From: Methylobacterium oryzae
GTDB lineage: Bacteria > Pseudomonadota > Alphaproteobacteria > Rhizobiales > Beijerinckiaceae
NCBI RefSeq assembly: GCF_021398735.1
Contig: NZ_CP090349.1
Coordinates: 5,041,001 to 5,105,000 of the forward strand
Direction: 5' to 3'
DNA length: 64,000 bases
The position numbers and the translations under genes are program-made. A model generated the notes under the pieces. It searched no databases. It was given only the letters and a program-made list of their open reading frames with translations, and was not told the origin of the DNA. This document shows positions 1 through 8,422 of the stretch, piece by piece (the stretch's first letter is position 1; every line of letters begins with the position of its first letter).

Positions 1-1054
1 AGACGAGGGCCATCGCCTCGGCGAGCGTCATCAGCACCTTCCGGATCGACACCTCGACGAAGGGCGTGGTGTCGTAGGGCACCGTCACCCGGATGTTGGC
101 GGGCAGCGTGCGCTGGAGCTGGGCGAGCTTCGCCTTGACGCCGCCGGCGGCCGCGAGCGCGTTCGCGCCCGGGGCGAGCTGGATGCCGATGCCGGCGGCC
201 GGGCGCCCGTCGAGGCGGGTCTGCATCGTGTAGGACTGGCCGCCGAGCTCGACCTCGGCCACGTCGCGCAGGCGCACGAGCGACCCGTCGGGGTTGGCGC
301 GCAGCACGATCTCGGCGAACTCGGCGGGCGTGGTCAGCTGCCCCTTCACCAGCACGTTCGCGGCGATGCGCTGGCCCTCGGCCGCGGGCTGCGCGCCGAC
401 GGTCCCTGAAGCGATCTGCGCGTTCTGCGCACCGACCGCGGCCGTGACGTCGCCCGGCGTCATCCCGAACCCGACGAGCTTGACCGGGTCGATCCAGATG
501 CGCAGCGCCTTCTCGGATGAGAACAGGGTGGCCCGGCCGACGCCCGGCACCCGCCGCAACTCGCCGAGGAGGCGGCGGGCGGCGATGTCGCCGAGGTCGG
601 TCTCGCTCAAGGAGCCGTCCTTCGAGGAGACGGTGACGAACTGCAGGAAGCTGGTGCTGGCCTCCTCGACGATGACGCCCTGCTGCGTGACCGCCCGGGG
701 CAGGCGCGCCTCGATGCGCTTGATCCGGTTCTGCACCGCCACCGTCGCCTTCGACGGGTCCGAGCCCGGCGCGAAGGACGCCATGATCTGCGCCATGCCG
801 GACGTGTCGCTGGTGCTCTCGAAGTACATCAGCCCGGGGATGCCGTTCAGCTCCTCCTCGATGATGCGCGTGACCCCGTCGTAGAGCCGCTCGGGCGGAG
901 AACCGGGATAGGTCGCGCTCACCTGGATCGTGACGGGCGCCACGTCCGGGTATTGCGACACCGGCAGGAACGCGAGGGAGATCGCCCCCACCAGCACGAT
1001 GAAGATGGAGATCGCCCAGGCGAAGATCGGGCGCGCGATGAAGAAGCGGGTCAT
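1..1054 (-). CDS. RND efflux pump permease (AcrB/HAE1 type), C-terminus outside window
   Basis: This is the inner-membrane, proton-driven subunit of a tripartite RND exporter. Only about 351 N-terminal residues are in the window. The ATG (1052-1054) lies 18 nt after the fusion-protein stop. The start MTRFFIARPIFAWAISI is the amphipathic leader plus first membrane helix of AcrB homologues. It is followed by the porter-domain landmarks LPVSQYPDVAP, LNGIPGLMYF, VQNRIKRIEARLP and GAQNAQIASGTVGA, all in AcrB order. It closes the tetR - ABC - MFP - RND operon. The substrate cannot be read from this part, and no outer-membrane channel gene is visible before the edge. Confidence 0.93.
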   Translation of the reverse strand, partial: MTRFFIARPIFAWAISIFIVLVGAISLAFLPVSQYPDVAPVTIQVSATYPGSPPERLYDGVTRIIEEELNGIPGLMYFESTSDTSGMAQIMASFAPGSDPSKATVAVQNRIKRIEARLPRAVTQQGVIVEEASTSFLQFVTVSSKDGSLSETDLGDIAARRLLGELRRVPGVGRATLFSSEKALRIWIDPVKLVGFGMTPGDVTAAVGAQNAQIASGTVGAQPAAEGQRIAANVLVKGQLTTPAEFAEIVLRANPDGSLVRLRDVAEVELGGQSYTMQTRLDGRPAAGIGIQLAPGANALAAAGGVKAKLAQLQRTLPANIRVTVPYDTTPFVEVSIRKVLMTLAEAMALV

Positions 1055-1072
1055 GGTGCGGTCCCGGCGCGG

Positions 1073-2251
1073 TCAGGGCTTCGCGGAGGCGGAGGACGTC
1101 CGGGCGCCCTGCCAGGGCGCCGGGTTCACCGCCATGCCGGGCTGTATCCGCTGGAAACCCTCGACCACGACGGTCTCGCCGGCCTTGAGCCCGTCCTCGA
1201 CGATCCAGCCCGCATCCGTCAGCGCCCCCGCACGCACGGGGCGCAGCGCGACAATCCTGTCCTCCCCGACCACGAAGACCTGCGCGACGCCGGCGCTCGA
1301 CCGCTGGATGGCCTGGGCCGGGACGACGACCGCGCCCGGCAAAATTCCCTGCGCGAGGCGGATACGGACATAGGTGCCCGGCAGCAGGACGACCTTCGGG
1401 TTCGGGAACGTGGCCCTGAGCGACACCTGCCCGGTGCCGGGGTCGACGCTCACATCCGTGAACAGCAGACGCCCGGCATCGGCGTGGAGCGCGCCGTCGG
1501 GCAGGACGAGGCGGACCGCCGTCTCCTCCTTGCCCGTGGCCCGCTCCGCCAGCCGGCCCGGATCGGCCGCGGGGGCGTTGAAATCGGCGAAGATCGGATC
1601 GACCTGCTGGATCAGCGCGAGCTTGGTCGCCTCGCCCTGGCCCACGAGGGCGCCCTCCGTGACGAGGGCCCGGCCGATGCGGCCGGCGATGGGCGCCCGC
1701 ACGGTCGCGTAGTCGAGGTCGATCCGGGCGCGGGCGAGCTGCGCCTTCGCGCTCGCGACGTCGGCTTCGGCTTGGCGCAGGGCGGCGATCGTGAGGTCGT
1801 GCTGGGCGGTGCTGGCGGCCTGACGCTCCAGAAGGGTCTCGGTGCGCTCGGATTGCTTCAGCGCCTGCACCCGCGTGGCCTCGGCCCGGTCGAGCGCCGC
1901 GGACTTGGCATCGACCTCGGCCCGGTAGACGGCGGGGTCGATGCGGAAGAGGACATCGCCCTTCCGGACGAGGCTGCCTTCCTCGAAAGCGCGCTCCTGG
2001 ATGATGCCGGCGACCTGGGCCCGGACCTCGGCGACCCGCGTGGAGGTGAGGCGACCCGGCAGGTCGAGGGTGCGGGGCACCGTCCCGGGCTCGGCTCGAG
2101 CGGTCGAGACGTCGGGCGGCGAGCCCGCCGATCCGGGACCGCCCGGTGCCTGACCGTCCGCCCCGGGCTTGCAGCCCTGCAGGGCGAGCGCCGCGACGAG
2201 GCCGAGGGCGGCGAGGGTCGGCGACCGCCGGGCCGGTGCGTGTGAAGGCAT
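1073..2251 (-). CDS. RND efflux periplasmic adaptor (membrane fusion protein), lipoprotein
   Basis: AcrA/MexA-type adaptor linking the RND pump to an outer-membrane channel; 392 aa, normal family length. The N-terminus has a signal peptide ending in the lipobox ALQGC, so it should be lipid-anchored in the periplasm. The biotinyl-lipoyl half motifs (VAEVRAQVAGIIQE and ATVRAPIAGRIGRALV) flank a long alpha-helical hairpin at about residues 105-165. The beta-barrel (LLPGTYVRIRLAQG) and membrane-proximal parts follow. Start ATG at 2249-2251, 26 nt after the ABC exporter stop. It is placed so that it could serve the RND pump, or in principle the ABC exporter. Confidence 0.93.
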   Translation of the reverse strand: MPSHAPARRSPTLAALGLVAALALQGCKPGADGQAPGGPGSAGSPPDVSTARAEPGTVPRTLDLPGRLTSTRVAEVRAQVAGIIQERAFEEGSLVRKGDVLFRIDPAVYRAEVDAKSAALDRAEATRVQALKQSERTETLLERQAASTAQHDLTIAALRQAEADVASAKAQLARARIDLDYATVRAPIAGRIGRALVTEGALVGQGEATKLALIQQVDPIFADFNAPAADPGRLAERATGKEETAVRLVLPDGALHADAGRLLFTDVSVDPGTGQVSLRATFPNPKVVLLPGTYVRIRLAQGILPGAVVVPAQAIQRSSAGVAQVFVVGEDRIVALRPVRAGALTDAGWIVEDGLKAGETVVVEGFQRIQPGMAVNPAPWQGARTSSASAKP

Positions 2252-2277
2252 GGAGATCCGTCCTGGAATCGTGGTCG

Positions 2278-4101
2278 TCAGGCCGCCTTGCGCACGAGGC
2301 GCGCGTAGGCGCCTCCGCGGGCGAGCAGGGCTTCGTGCGTGCCGCATTCGACCACGCGCCCCCGATCGAGCACGACGATCTGGTCGGCCCGGCGGACGGT
2401 CGAGAGGCGGTGGGCGACGGTGATGGTCGTGCGGGGCTTGCCCGGACGGGCAAGGGCCTCGACCATCGCCCGCTCCGTCGCCGTGTCGAGGGCGCTCGTC
2501 GCCTCGTCGAGCAGCAGCACGCGCGGGTCGCGCAGGATGGTCCGTGCCAGCGAGAGGCGCTGCCGCTCGCCGCCCGAGAAGCGGTGCCCGCGCTCGCCCA
2601 CCAGCGTGTCGTACCCGTCCGGCAGGGCGGCGACCATGTCGTGCAACTGGGCCGTCCGGGCCGCCGCGACCATCTCCGCGACCGTCGCATCCGGCCGGGC
2701 GAAGAGCAGGTTCTCGGCCACGCTGGCATGGAGGAGGAACGGGTCCTGCGTCACGACCCCGAGCACCTCGGAGAGGGAGGCGAGACTCAGGTCGCGCACG
2801 TCGACGCCGTCGTAGAGCACGGCGCCGCCATCGACGTCGTAGAGCCGGGCCAGGAGATGGCCGAGGGTGGACTTGCCCGAGCCGGTCGCGCCGACGATGG
2901 CGGTGTGCGACCCGGCGGGGATATCGAGCGTGACGCTGGCGATCGTCGCGGGGCCGGCTCGGTCGTAGGAGAACGTCACGCCGTCGAGGCGCACGTGGCC
3001 GGCGACCTCGGCGGGGTCGAGGGTGACGGGGTCGGGCCGCTCGGTGATGCCGACCGGCTTGTCGAGGTACTCGAAGATGCGCGCGAACAGGGCCCGCGTC
3101 TTCCGGGCCTCGACGCCCGTGCGCAGGACCTCCTCGAGCGGGAACAGCATCTGCTCCTGCAGCGCGATCATCGCGACGAGAGTGCCGATGGTCATGGTCG
3201 TCCCGGCGCCCGCCATCCAGCCGCCGAGGAACAGGGTCAGGGCCGGCAGGGCTTGCAGCACGAGGTCGATGACCGACCACTGCCACTGCCCGGCCGTGTG
3301 GGACCGGACCTCCAGGTTCGCCACCGCGCGCGAGGCCCGCGCGAAGCGCTCCGCGAGATGGGGGACGCGGCCCATCGTGCGGGCGAGGACGATGCCGGAG
3401 ACCGAGAGGGATTCCTGCACCGCGGACGTCATCTCGGCGATGCGTTCCTGCTGCGCGTAGGTTGTCTCCTCGCGCAGCCGGCCGACGCGGACACTGATCC
3501 AGGTCGCCGGCGGCAGGACCAGGAACGAGAACAGGGCGAGCCGCCATTCCAGCAGCAGCATGGCCGCGGCGGTCATCACCACCGCGCTGGCGTTGCGCGT
3601 GGCCTCACCCGCCGTGTGGGTGACCAGCGCCTGGAGGGCGCCGATGTCGCTCGCGATGCGGGACTGGATGTCGCCGGAGCGGGTCGCCGTGAAGAACCCG
3701 AGCGGAAGCGACTGCAGGTGCGCGTACACGCGGACCCGGAGGTCGTGCATGAGGGCCTGCCCGACCTTCGCGGTGACGAGGGCCTGCAGCACGCCGATGC
3801 CCGCCCCGAGCGCGGCGAGGCCCACCATGCCGGCGGCGAGCCGGCCGAGCAGTCCGAGGTCGGCGCGCGGCAGCGCGACGTCGACGATCTCGCGGAGCAG
3901 GAACGGGGCGGCGAGCCCCACGGCGGAGGCGAGCGCGATCAGCCCGATGACGAGCGCGATCCGGCTCGCGTAGGGGCGGAACAGGGTGAGGATCCGGGCG
4001 ACGGAGACGTGCCGCGCGGCCAGGTCGCCGTATTCCGCGGCATCGCCCGGCCCGTCCGCGCCGCGGGCGGGGGCGAACCCATCCATCGAGGTCGATCCCA
4101 T
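2278..4101 (-). CDS. ABC exporter, fused membrane and ATPase domains (MsbA/MdlB type)
   Basis: Half-transporter of 607 aa that should act as a homodimeric ATP-driven exporter in the inner membrane. Residues about 40-330 form the six-helix type-I exporter domain. The nucleotide-binding domain follows, with Walker A GATGSGKST, Q-loop VTQDPFLL, signature SGGERQRLSLAR, Walker B VLLLDEATSALD and H-loop VAHRLS, all intact. The start is 3 nt after the tetR stop, so translation is probably coupled; Met6 is an alternative start. An ABC half-exporter between a TetR gene and MFP/RND genes is an unusual arrangement. The substrate (drug, lipid or solvent) is unknown. Confidence 0.92.
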   Translation of the reverse strand: MGSTSMDGFAPARGADGPGDAAEYGDLAARHVSVARILTLFRPYASRIALVIGLIALASAVGLAAPFLLREIVDVALPRADLGLLGRLAAGMVGLAALGAGIGVLQALVTAKVGQALMHDLRVRVYAHLQSLPLGFFTATRSGDIQSRIASDIGALQALVTHTAGEATRNASAVVMTAAAMLLLEWRLALFSFLVLPPATWISVRVGRLREETTYAQQERIAEMTSAVQESLSVSGIVLARTMGRVPHLAERFARASRAVANLEVRSHTAGQWQWSVIDLVLQALPALTLFLGGWMAGAGTTMTIGTLVAMIALQEQMLFPLEEVLRTGVEARKTRALFARIFEYLDKPVGITERPDPVTLDPAEVAGHVRLDGVTFSYDRAGPATIASVTLDIPAGSHTAIVGATGSGKSTLGHLLARLYDVDGGAVLYDGVDVRDLSLASLSEVLGVVTQDPFLLHASVAENLLFARPDATVAEMVAAARTAQLHDMVAALPDGYDTLVGERGHRFSGGERQRLSLARTILRDPRVLLLDEATSALDTATERAMVEALARPGKPRTTITVAHRLSTVRRADQIVVLDRGRVVECGTHEALLARGGAYARLVRKAA

Positions 4102-4104
4102 GGC

Positions 4105-4701
4105 TCAGTCCCGGTCGCCGCCCGGGTGCGCGGACGGTTCAGCCAATGTCATCGCGACGAGGCGGTCGCGGAGCGCGTCGAGGGCAGGGACCGGGTCGCT
4201 CGGCTTCTCGCGCACGAGGTAGGCGAGCCACGCGCCGTCGGCGGCGAGCCGGACGAACTCGAGGTCGGCACTCCCGTCGGTGTCGCGGTGGCGGTGCAGG
4301 CGTTCCGCGAACCAGGCCGACACCATGCGGCGCAGGGGCGGCTCGGCGAGGATCGAGATGTGGAGAGCGGCCCACTGGCTGCCCTCGGTCATCATCGGGT
4401 CGTGCAGCGTGATGTCGACGTAGGCGCGGGTGTACCGGCCGTACGGCCGGGGATCCTTCGCCATCGCCGCGTCGATCTCCGCGTCGAGCTGCGCGATCAG
4501 GTCGGCGACGACGCCCTCGACCAGGGCCTGCTTGCTCGGGAAGTGGTGGAACAGGGCCCCTTTGGTCACCCCGGCGGCGTGGCAGACCGCCTGCACGGTG
4601 ACGGCGGACAGGCCCTGTTCCAGGGCGAGCTTGGCTGCGCAATCGAGCAGCGCGCGCCGGACGAGCTCGGGCCGCTTCTTGCGATGATAGGCGGTCGCCA
4701 T
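4105..4701 (-). CDS. TetR/AcrR family transcriptional repressor
   Basis: A 198-aa one-component regulator. The N-terminal helix-turn-helix is at about residues 25-65, with turn and recognition helix AAGVTKGALFHHFPSK. The C-terminal ligand domain is variable as usual. It is the first gene of the efflux operon. A near-perfect dyad sits 40 nt upstream of its ATG, so it most likely represses itself together with the ABC, MFP and RND genes and is released by a pump substrate. The ATG at 4699-4701 gives the full N-terminal helix expected for the family. Confidence 0.93.
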   Translation of the reverse strand: MATAYHRKKRPELVRRALLDCAAKLALEQGLSAVTVQAVCHAAGVTKGALFHHFPSKQALVEGVVADLIAQLDAEIDAAMAKDPRPYGRYTRAYVDITLHDPMMTEGSQWAALHISILAEPPLRRMVSAWFAERLHRHRDTDGSADLEFVRLAADGAWLAYLVREKPSDPVPALDALRDRLVAMTLAEPSAHPGGDRD

Positions 4702-4740
4702 GGCCCCTTCCCAGGAGTGACGGGAATCGTCCCCGCCTCG

Positions 4741-4764
4741 AAGATACCTACCGTGCGGTATCTT
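4741..4764. promoter_or_regulatory. Putative TetR operator upstream of the efflux operon
   Basis: Two 8-bp arms, AAGATACC and GGTATCTT, are exact reverse complements around TACCGTGC. The centre itself contains TACCG/CGGTA arms. The layout ATACC-n8-GGTAT resembles operators known for AcrR/TetR-type repressors (ATACCnACCGGTnGGTAT class). It begins 40 bp before the tetR start, where a promoter would be. Binding by this TetR is inferred. Confidence 0.7.
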
Positions 4765-4974
4765 TCAAGTGCCGTGATCGGATGACGTGTCCGAGACGCC
4801 GGCGCGCAGGTGCGCAGCTCCCCGCCGGCTTCGGCTTACCGGAGGGCGTCGGCCTGTTCCGACCGGGCACGAGAGCAGGCCGGTGCAGATCCGAGCCGGC
4901 AACCACGGCGAAGGCGACCCGGGTCGGGCGGCCGGACAAGGCCGAACGCACCGGACCGTCGTCCCGCGCAGCGA

Positions 4975-6375
4975 CTACGGCGCGCGGAAGCTCGCCCGCG
5001 CGAGCAGTCCCGATCCGCCTGCGCGGGAACCGAGCGTGACCGCCCCGCCGATCCGGTCCGCGAGGGCTCGGACGATCGCGAGCCCGAGGCCGCTGCCGTC
5101 AGGACCGTCTCGCGTCGCGACACGGTAGAATCGCTCGAAGACCTTCTCGCGCACCTCCGGCGGTATGCCCGGGCCCTCGTCCTCGACGTCCAGGCAGGCG
5201 CCCGTCTCCGTGCGCCGGACACGGACGACGGTGGTGCCTTCGGGACGGTTGTAGCGGATCGCGTTGTCCACGAGATTGGTGAGGATCTCGCCGACGATGA
5301 ACGCATCGCCCACGACCGGTACCGCGCCGTCGGGGCGATCGAGCACGATCTCGCCCCCGCGCGCGAGGGCGTGGGGCACCTGCTCCGTGACCACGCGGGC
5401 CGCGATGTCGTTCAGGTCGGTGATCGCCGCGGCGGCGTCCGTGGCGGCCGCGCCCGCATCGGCGCGGGCGAGCGCGATCAGTTGCGCGAGGAGGCGTTCC
5501 AGGCGCCGCGCGGCTCCGTCGATATCGTCGATCGCCGCGGCGTGGGCCGGTTCCCCGGGCGTGAGCCTGCGGAGCAATTCCACGTGCATCCTGAGCACGG
5601 CGAGCGGCGTCCGCAGCTGGTGCGAGGCGTCCGACGTGAAGGTGCGCTCCCCCGCGATCGCCTGCTCCAGGCGCTCGAGCAGCGTGTTGAGGGCGAGCAC
5701 CGGGGCCAGCGCCTCGCGGGGCACCCCGGCCACGTCCAGCGGCTGCAGGTTGATCGCGCCCGGGACCGCCCGCCGGTCGATCGCGTCGCTCAGCCGGGTC
5801 AGCGGCCTCAGGCTGCTGTCGATGCTGTACCACGACAGGGCCCCGATCAGGCCCATCAGCCCCAGCTCGGCCAGTGCGAGCCCGGCGAGCAGGCGTCGCT
5901 CTAGGCCCTGGCGGGCCTCGCGCGTCTCGGCGACCTGCACGAGGACCGGGTCCGGCTTCCCGTAGACCCGCCGGGCCTGGGCGGCGATCCGCACGGCCGC
6001 CCCGCGGACGATGCCGTCGCGATGGTTCGTCACCCCGAGCGGGAGCGTATCGACGTCCAGGCCCGGGAGGTCGCGATAGCCGGTCACCAGCGCCCCGCCG
6101 TAGGTGACGCTGTAGTAGATCCGGTCCTGCGCCTGGCTCTCCAGCATCCCGAGGGCGACGCGGGGCAGGTCGACCGACACCTCGCCGTCCTCCACGGTCA
6201 GCCGCTCGGCGATCGCCAGGACGGACCCGTCGAGCAGGCGGTCGTGCGTCGTCTCCACGACGTTCCGGATCACGAGCGCGCCGACGAAGCCCAGCAGCAG
6301 CGCGAGCGCCAGGGCCGGGAGCAGCATGCGGACGAGCAGGCGCCGCCGGATCGAGGGCGCGCGCGGCCGGGTCAC
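4975..6375 (-). CDS. Sensor histidine kinase, TctE/QseC-like
   Basis: Membrane sensor of 466 aa that should phosphorylate the adjacent OmpR-type regulator. TM1 lies at about residues 17-37, followed by a periplasmic domain of about 125 residues of the tricarboxylate-sensor type and TM2 near 168-186. A HAMP-like linker leads to HisKA with SDASHQLRTPL (His252), N-box LTNLVDNAIRYN, G1 VEDEGPGIPPE and G2 GSGLGLAIVRALADRIGG. It starts at a GTG overlapping the regulator stop by 4 bp (GTGA). The neighbouring periplasmic binding protein and citrate-type carrier make a tricarboxylate signal plausible. Confidence 0.92.
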   Translation of the reverse strand: MTRPRAPSIRRRLLVRMLLPALALALLLGFVGALVIRNVVETTHDRLLDGSVLAIAERLTVEDGEVSVDLPRVALGMLESQAQDRIYYSVTYGGALVTGYRDLPGLDVDTLPLGVTNHRDGIVRGAAVRIAAQARRVYGKPDPVLVQVAETREARQGLERRLLAGLALAELGLMGLIGALSWYSIDSSLRPLTRLSDAIDRRAVPGAINLQPLDVAGVPREALAPVLALNTLLERLEQAIAGERTFTSDASHQLRTPLAVLRMHVELLRRLTPGEPAHAAAIDDIDGAARRLERLLAQLIALARADAGAAATDAAAAITDLNDIAARVVTEQVPHALARGGEIVLDRPDGAVPVVGDAFIVGEILTNLVDNAIRYNRPEGTTVVRVRRTETGACLDVEDEGPGIPPEVREKVFERFYRVATRDGPDGSGLGLAIVRALADRIGGAVTLGSRAGGSGLLARASFRAP

Positions 6376-7037
6376 ACCGGCATCAGCAGGTAGCCGAGGC
6401 CGCGGATCGTGCGGATCTCGGGACCGTCCGGCTGCAGCTTCTTCCGCAGGCGGGCGACGTAGAGTTCGAGGGCGTTCGGCGCGACCGCCTCGTCGAAGCC
6501 GAAGATCTCGGCGCTGAGCCGTTCCTTCGGGACGGGTTTCCCGGCGCGCGTCATCAGGATGGTCAGGACGGCGAGTTCCCGGCGGCGCAGCGCGACGGGC
6601 GCCCCGCCGAGGGTCACGGTGCCCGCGGCCCGGTCGAGCTCCAGCGCGCCGCAGCGCAGGACCGGGTTCGGCACCGCCTGCCCGCGGCGGACGAGCGCCC
6701 GCACCCGCGCCTCGAACTCGGCGAGGTCGAACGGCTTGAGCAGGTAATCGTCCGCCCCGAGATCGAGCCCGCGGACGCGGTCGCTGATGGCGTCGCGCGC
6801 GGTCAGGATCATGACCGGAACGGTCGAGCCGGCCGCCCGGACGGCCTTGAGGACCTCGAAGCCCGGCAGACCCGGCAGGCCGAGGTCCAGGACGATGAGG
6901 CTGTAGGGTTCGCTCAGCGCGAGCTGCACCGCGTCCGCTCCGTCCGCCTCGTGGTCGACGGCGTATCCGCCGTGCCGGAGGGCGGCGACGAGGCCGCGCG
7001 CCAGGGCGGCATCGTCCTCGACGACCAGAACGCGCAT
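6372..7037 (-). CDS. Response regulator, OmpR/PhoB family (TctD-like)
   Basis: A 221-aa regulator with a receiver domain (acidic pocket EDD at 7-9, phospho-acceptor Asp51 in LIVLDLGLPG, conserved Lys in YLLKPFD). A C-terminal winged helix follows (about 125-221, ending in IRTIRGLGYLL). It is the first gene of the pair, with the kinase translationally coupled behind it. It is divergent from the binding-protein gene at 7154 with 116 bp between them, so it probably controls that gene and the citrate-type carrier further on. Confidence 0.93.
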   Translation of the reverse strand: MRVLVVEDDAALARGLVAALRHGGYAVDHEADGADAVQLALSEPYSLIVLDLGLPGLPGFEVLKAVRAAGSTVPVMILTARDAISDRVRGLDLGADDYLLKPFDLAEFEARVRALVRRGQAVPNPVLRCGALELDRAAGTVTLGGAPVALRRRELAVLTILMTRAGKPVPKERLSAEIFGFDEAVAPNALELYVARLRKKLQPDGPEIRTIRGLGYLLMPV

Positions 7038-7153
7038 GCTCCTCCCGTCATCGATCGTGTTGGCCGAAGCGGTCCTCCGAGTTTAGCATTCCCGCCCGGT
7101 CTCTGCACGGCGAAGCTGCGGGGACTCCCGCGGCTCTCGAAGGGCAGACCCTG

Positions 7154-8230
7154 GTGCGCGCTCCCGCTGTCGTCGGCCTCGTCCTGCTGCTGATGGCCGG
7201 TCCGGGCCCGGCCTCGGCACAGGTCGAACCATCTCCGACGGCCGAGGGGACCGGGTCCGCCGCGGCCCGCGGCGCGACCGTCGTGGTCGTGCGGGCGACG
7301 ACCGACGAGGCCGAGGTCGCCGACCTCCTCGCGGGCTTCCGCGAGGCCCATCCCGGCGTGGCGGTCTCCTACACCAAGATGAATTCCGCGACCCTGTACG
7401 ACGGCTTCGTGGAGGAGGCCGCGGCCGGCGCGGTCGAGGCGGACATCGTGTGGAGTTCCGCCATGGATCGCCAGATCAAGCTGGTGAACGACGGCTACGC
7501 CGCCCACTACGCGTCCCCCGAGGCGGCCTCCCTGCCGGCCTGGGCCGTGTGGCGCAACGAGGCGTTCGGCGTCACGGCCGAGCCGATCGCCATCGCCTAC
7601 AACAGGACGCTCCTCCCGCCGGAGCAGGTTCCCCAGACCCGCGCCGACCTGATCCGAGCCCTGACGGACCACCCCGAGACGTGGCAGGGGAAGGTCGCCG
7701 CCTACGATCCGGAGCGGAGCGGCGTCGGCTCGCTCATCCTCGCGCAGGACGCGGACGTGACGCCCCGGACGTGGGACCTCGTCTCAGCCCTCGGGCAGGC
7801 CGGCGTGAAGCTCTACACCCGGACGGAGACCATGCTCGACCGCATCGCCGCGGGCGAGGCCGTCCTCGCCTACGGCGTGTTCGGCGCCTACGCCCTCGAG
7901 CGGGCCCGGCACGATCCGGCGATCGGCCTCGTGCTGCCCACGGACTACACGCTCCTCGTCTCGCGGATCGCCTTCATCGCGAAGGACGCGCCGCATCCCG
8001 TCGCAGCCCGCATGTTCCTCGACTACATGCTCTCCCGCGAGGGGCAGGCGCGGCTCGCCGCCCGGTCGCTCACGCCGGCCCGGACGGATGCCCGCCGGGC
8101 CGACGACCCGGTCGCGTCCGCCACGGCCCTGCGGCCGGTCCCGGTCGGGCCGGAGCTGCTGGCCAATCTCGACCAGATCCGGCACGCCCGCATGCTGCGG
8201 CGCTGGCGGCGCGCCATGGAAGGCCGCTGA
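7154..8230 (+). CDS. Periplasmic solute-binding protein (iron/PgtC-like fold), possibly a sensing partner of the TCS
   Basis: A 358-aa secreted binding protein. The GTG start gives a signal peptide (VGLVLLLMAGPGPASAQ). The mature part has the class-II binding-protein signatures of the FbpA/PgtC group (VDIVWSSAMDRQIKLVNDGY and GEAVLAYGVFGAYAL). No permease or ATPase gene accompanies it. Instead it is divergent from the kinase/regulator pair. In Salmonella, PgtC is a periplasmic protein that works with the PgtAB kinase system rather than in import, so an accessory sensing role is a reasonable inference. An iron-importer component encoded apart from its partners is the alternative. Confidence 0.75.
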   Translation: MRAPAVVGLVLLLMAGPGPASAQVEPSPTAEGTGSAAARGATVVVVRATTDEAEVADLLAGFREAHPGVAVSYTKMNSATLYDGFVEEAAAGAVEADIVWSSAMDRQIKLVNDGYAAHYASPEAASLPAWAVWRNEAFGVTAEPIAIAYNRTLLPPEQVPQTRADLIRALTDHPETWQGKVAAYDPERSGVGSLILAQDADVTPRTWDLVSALGQAGVKLYTRTETMLDRIAAGEAVLAYGVFGAYALERARHDPAIGLVLPTDYTLLVSRIAFIAKDAPHPVAARMFLDYMLSREGQARLAARSLTPARTDARRADDPVASATALRPVPVGPELLANLDQIRHARMLRRWRRAMEGR

Positions 8231-8422
8231 GACCGGGTCCCGCGACAGCTTCGTGACAGGTTGACCGGCGTATAGCGGCGTCAAGCGCTGCGAAGTCGGC
8301 GCGAATACATGGGAGGATTGGTTTGCGGCTGCAGCCCGATCGCCACGAGCGATCGTCAGCCGTTCAGAACCGACGCTTCCCTCGTGCGGTTGCGACCGCT
8401 CCGGCGCCTGAGGGAGACAGCA

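Noticed and set aside
8309..8422. N-terminal extension of the citrate-type symporter
   Set aside because: The extra residues are unlike the family, and the ATG at 8423 has a good GGGAGA site.
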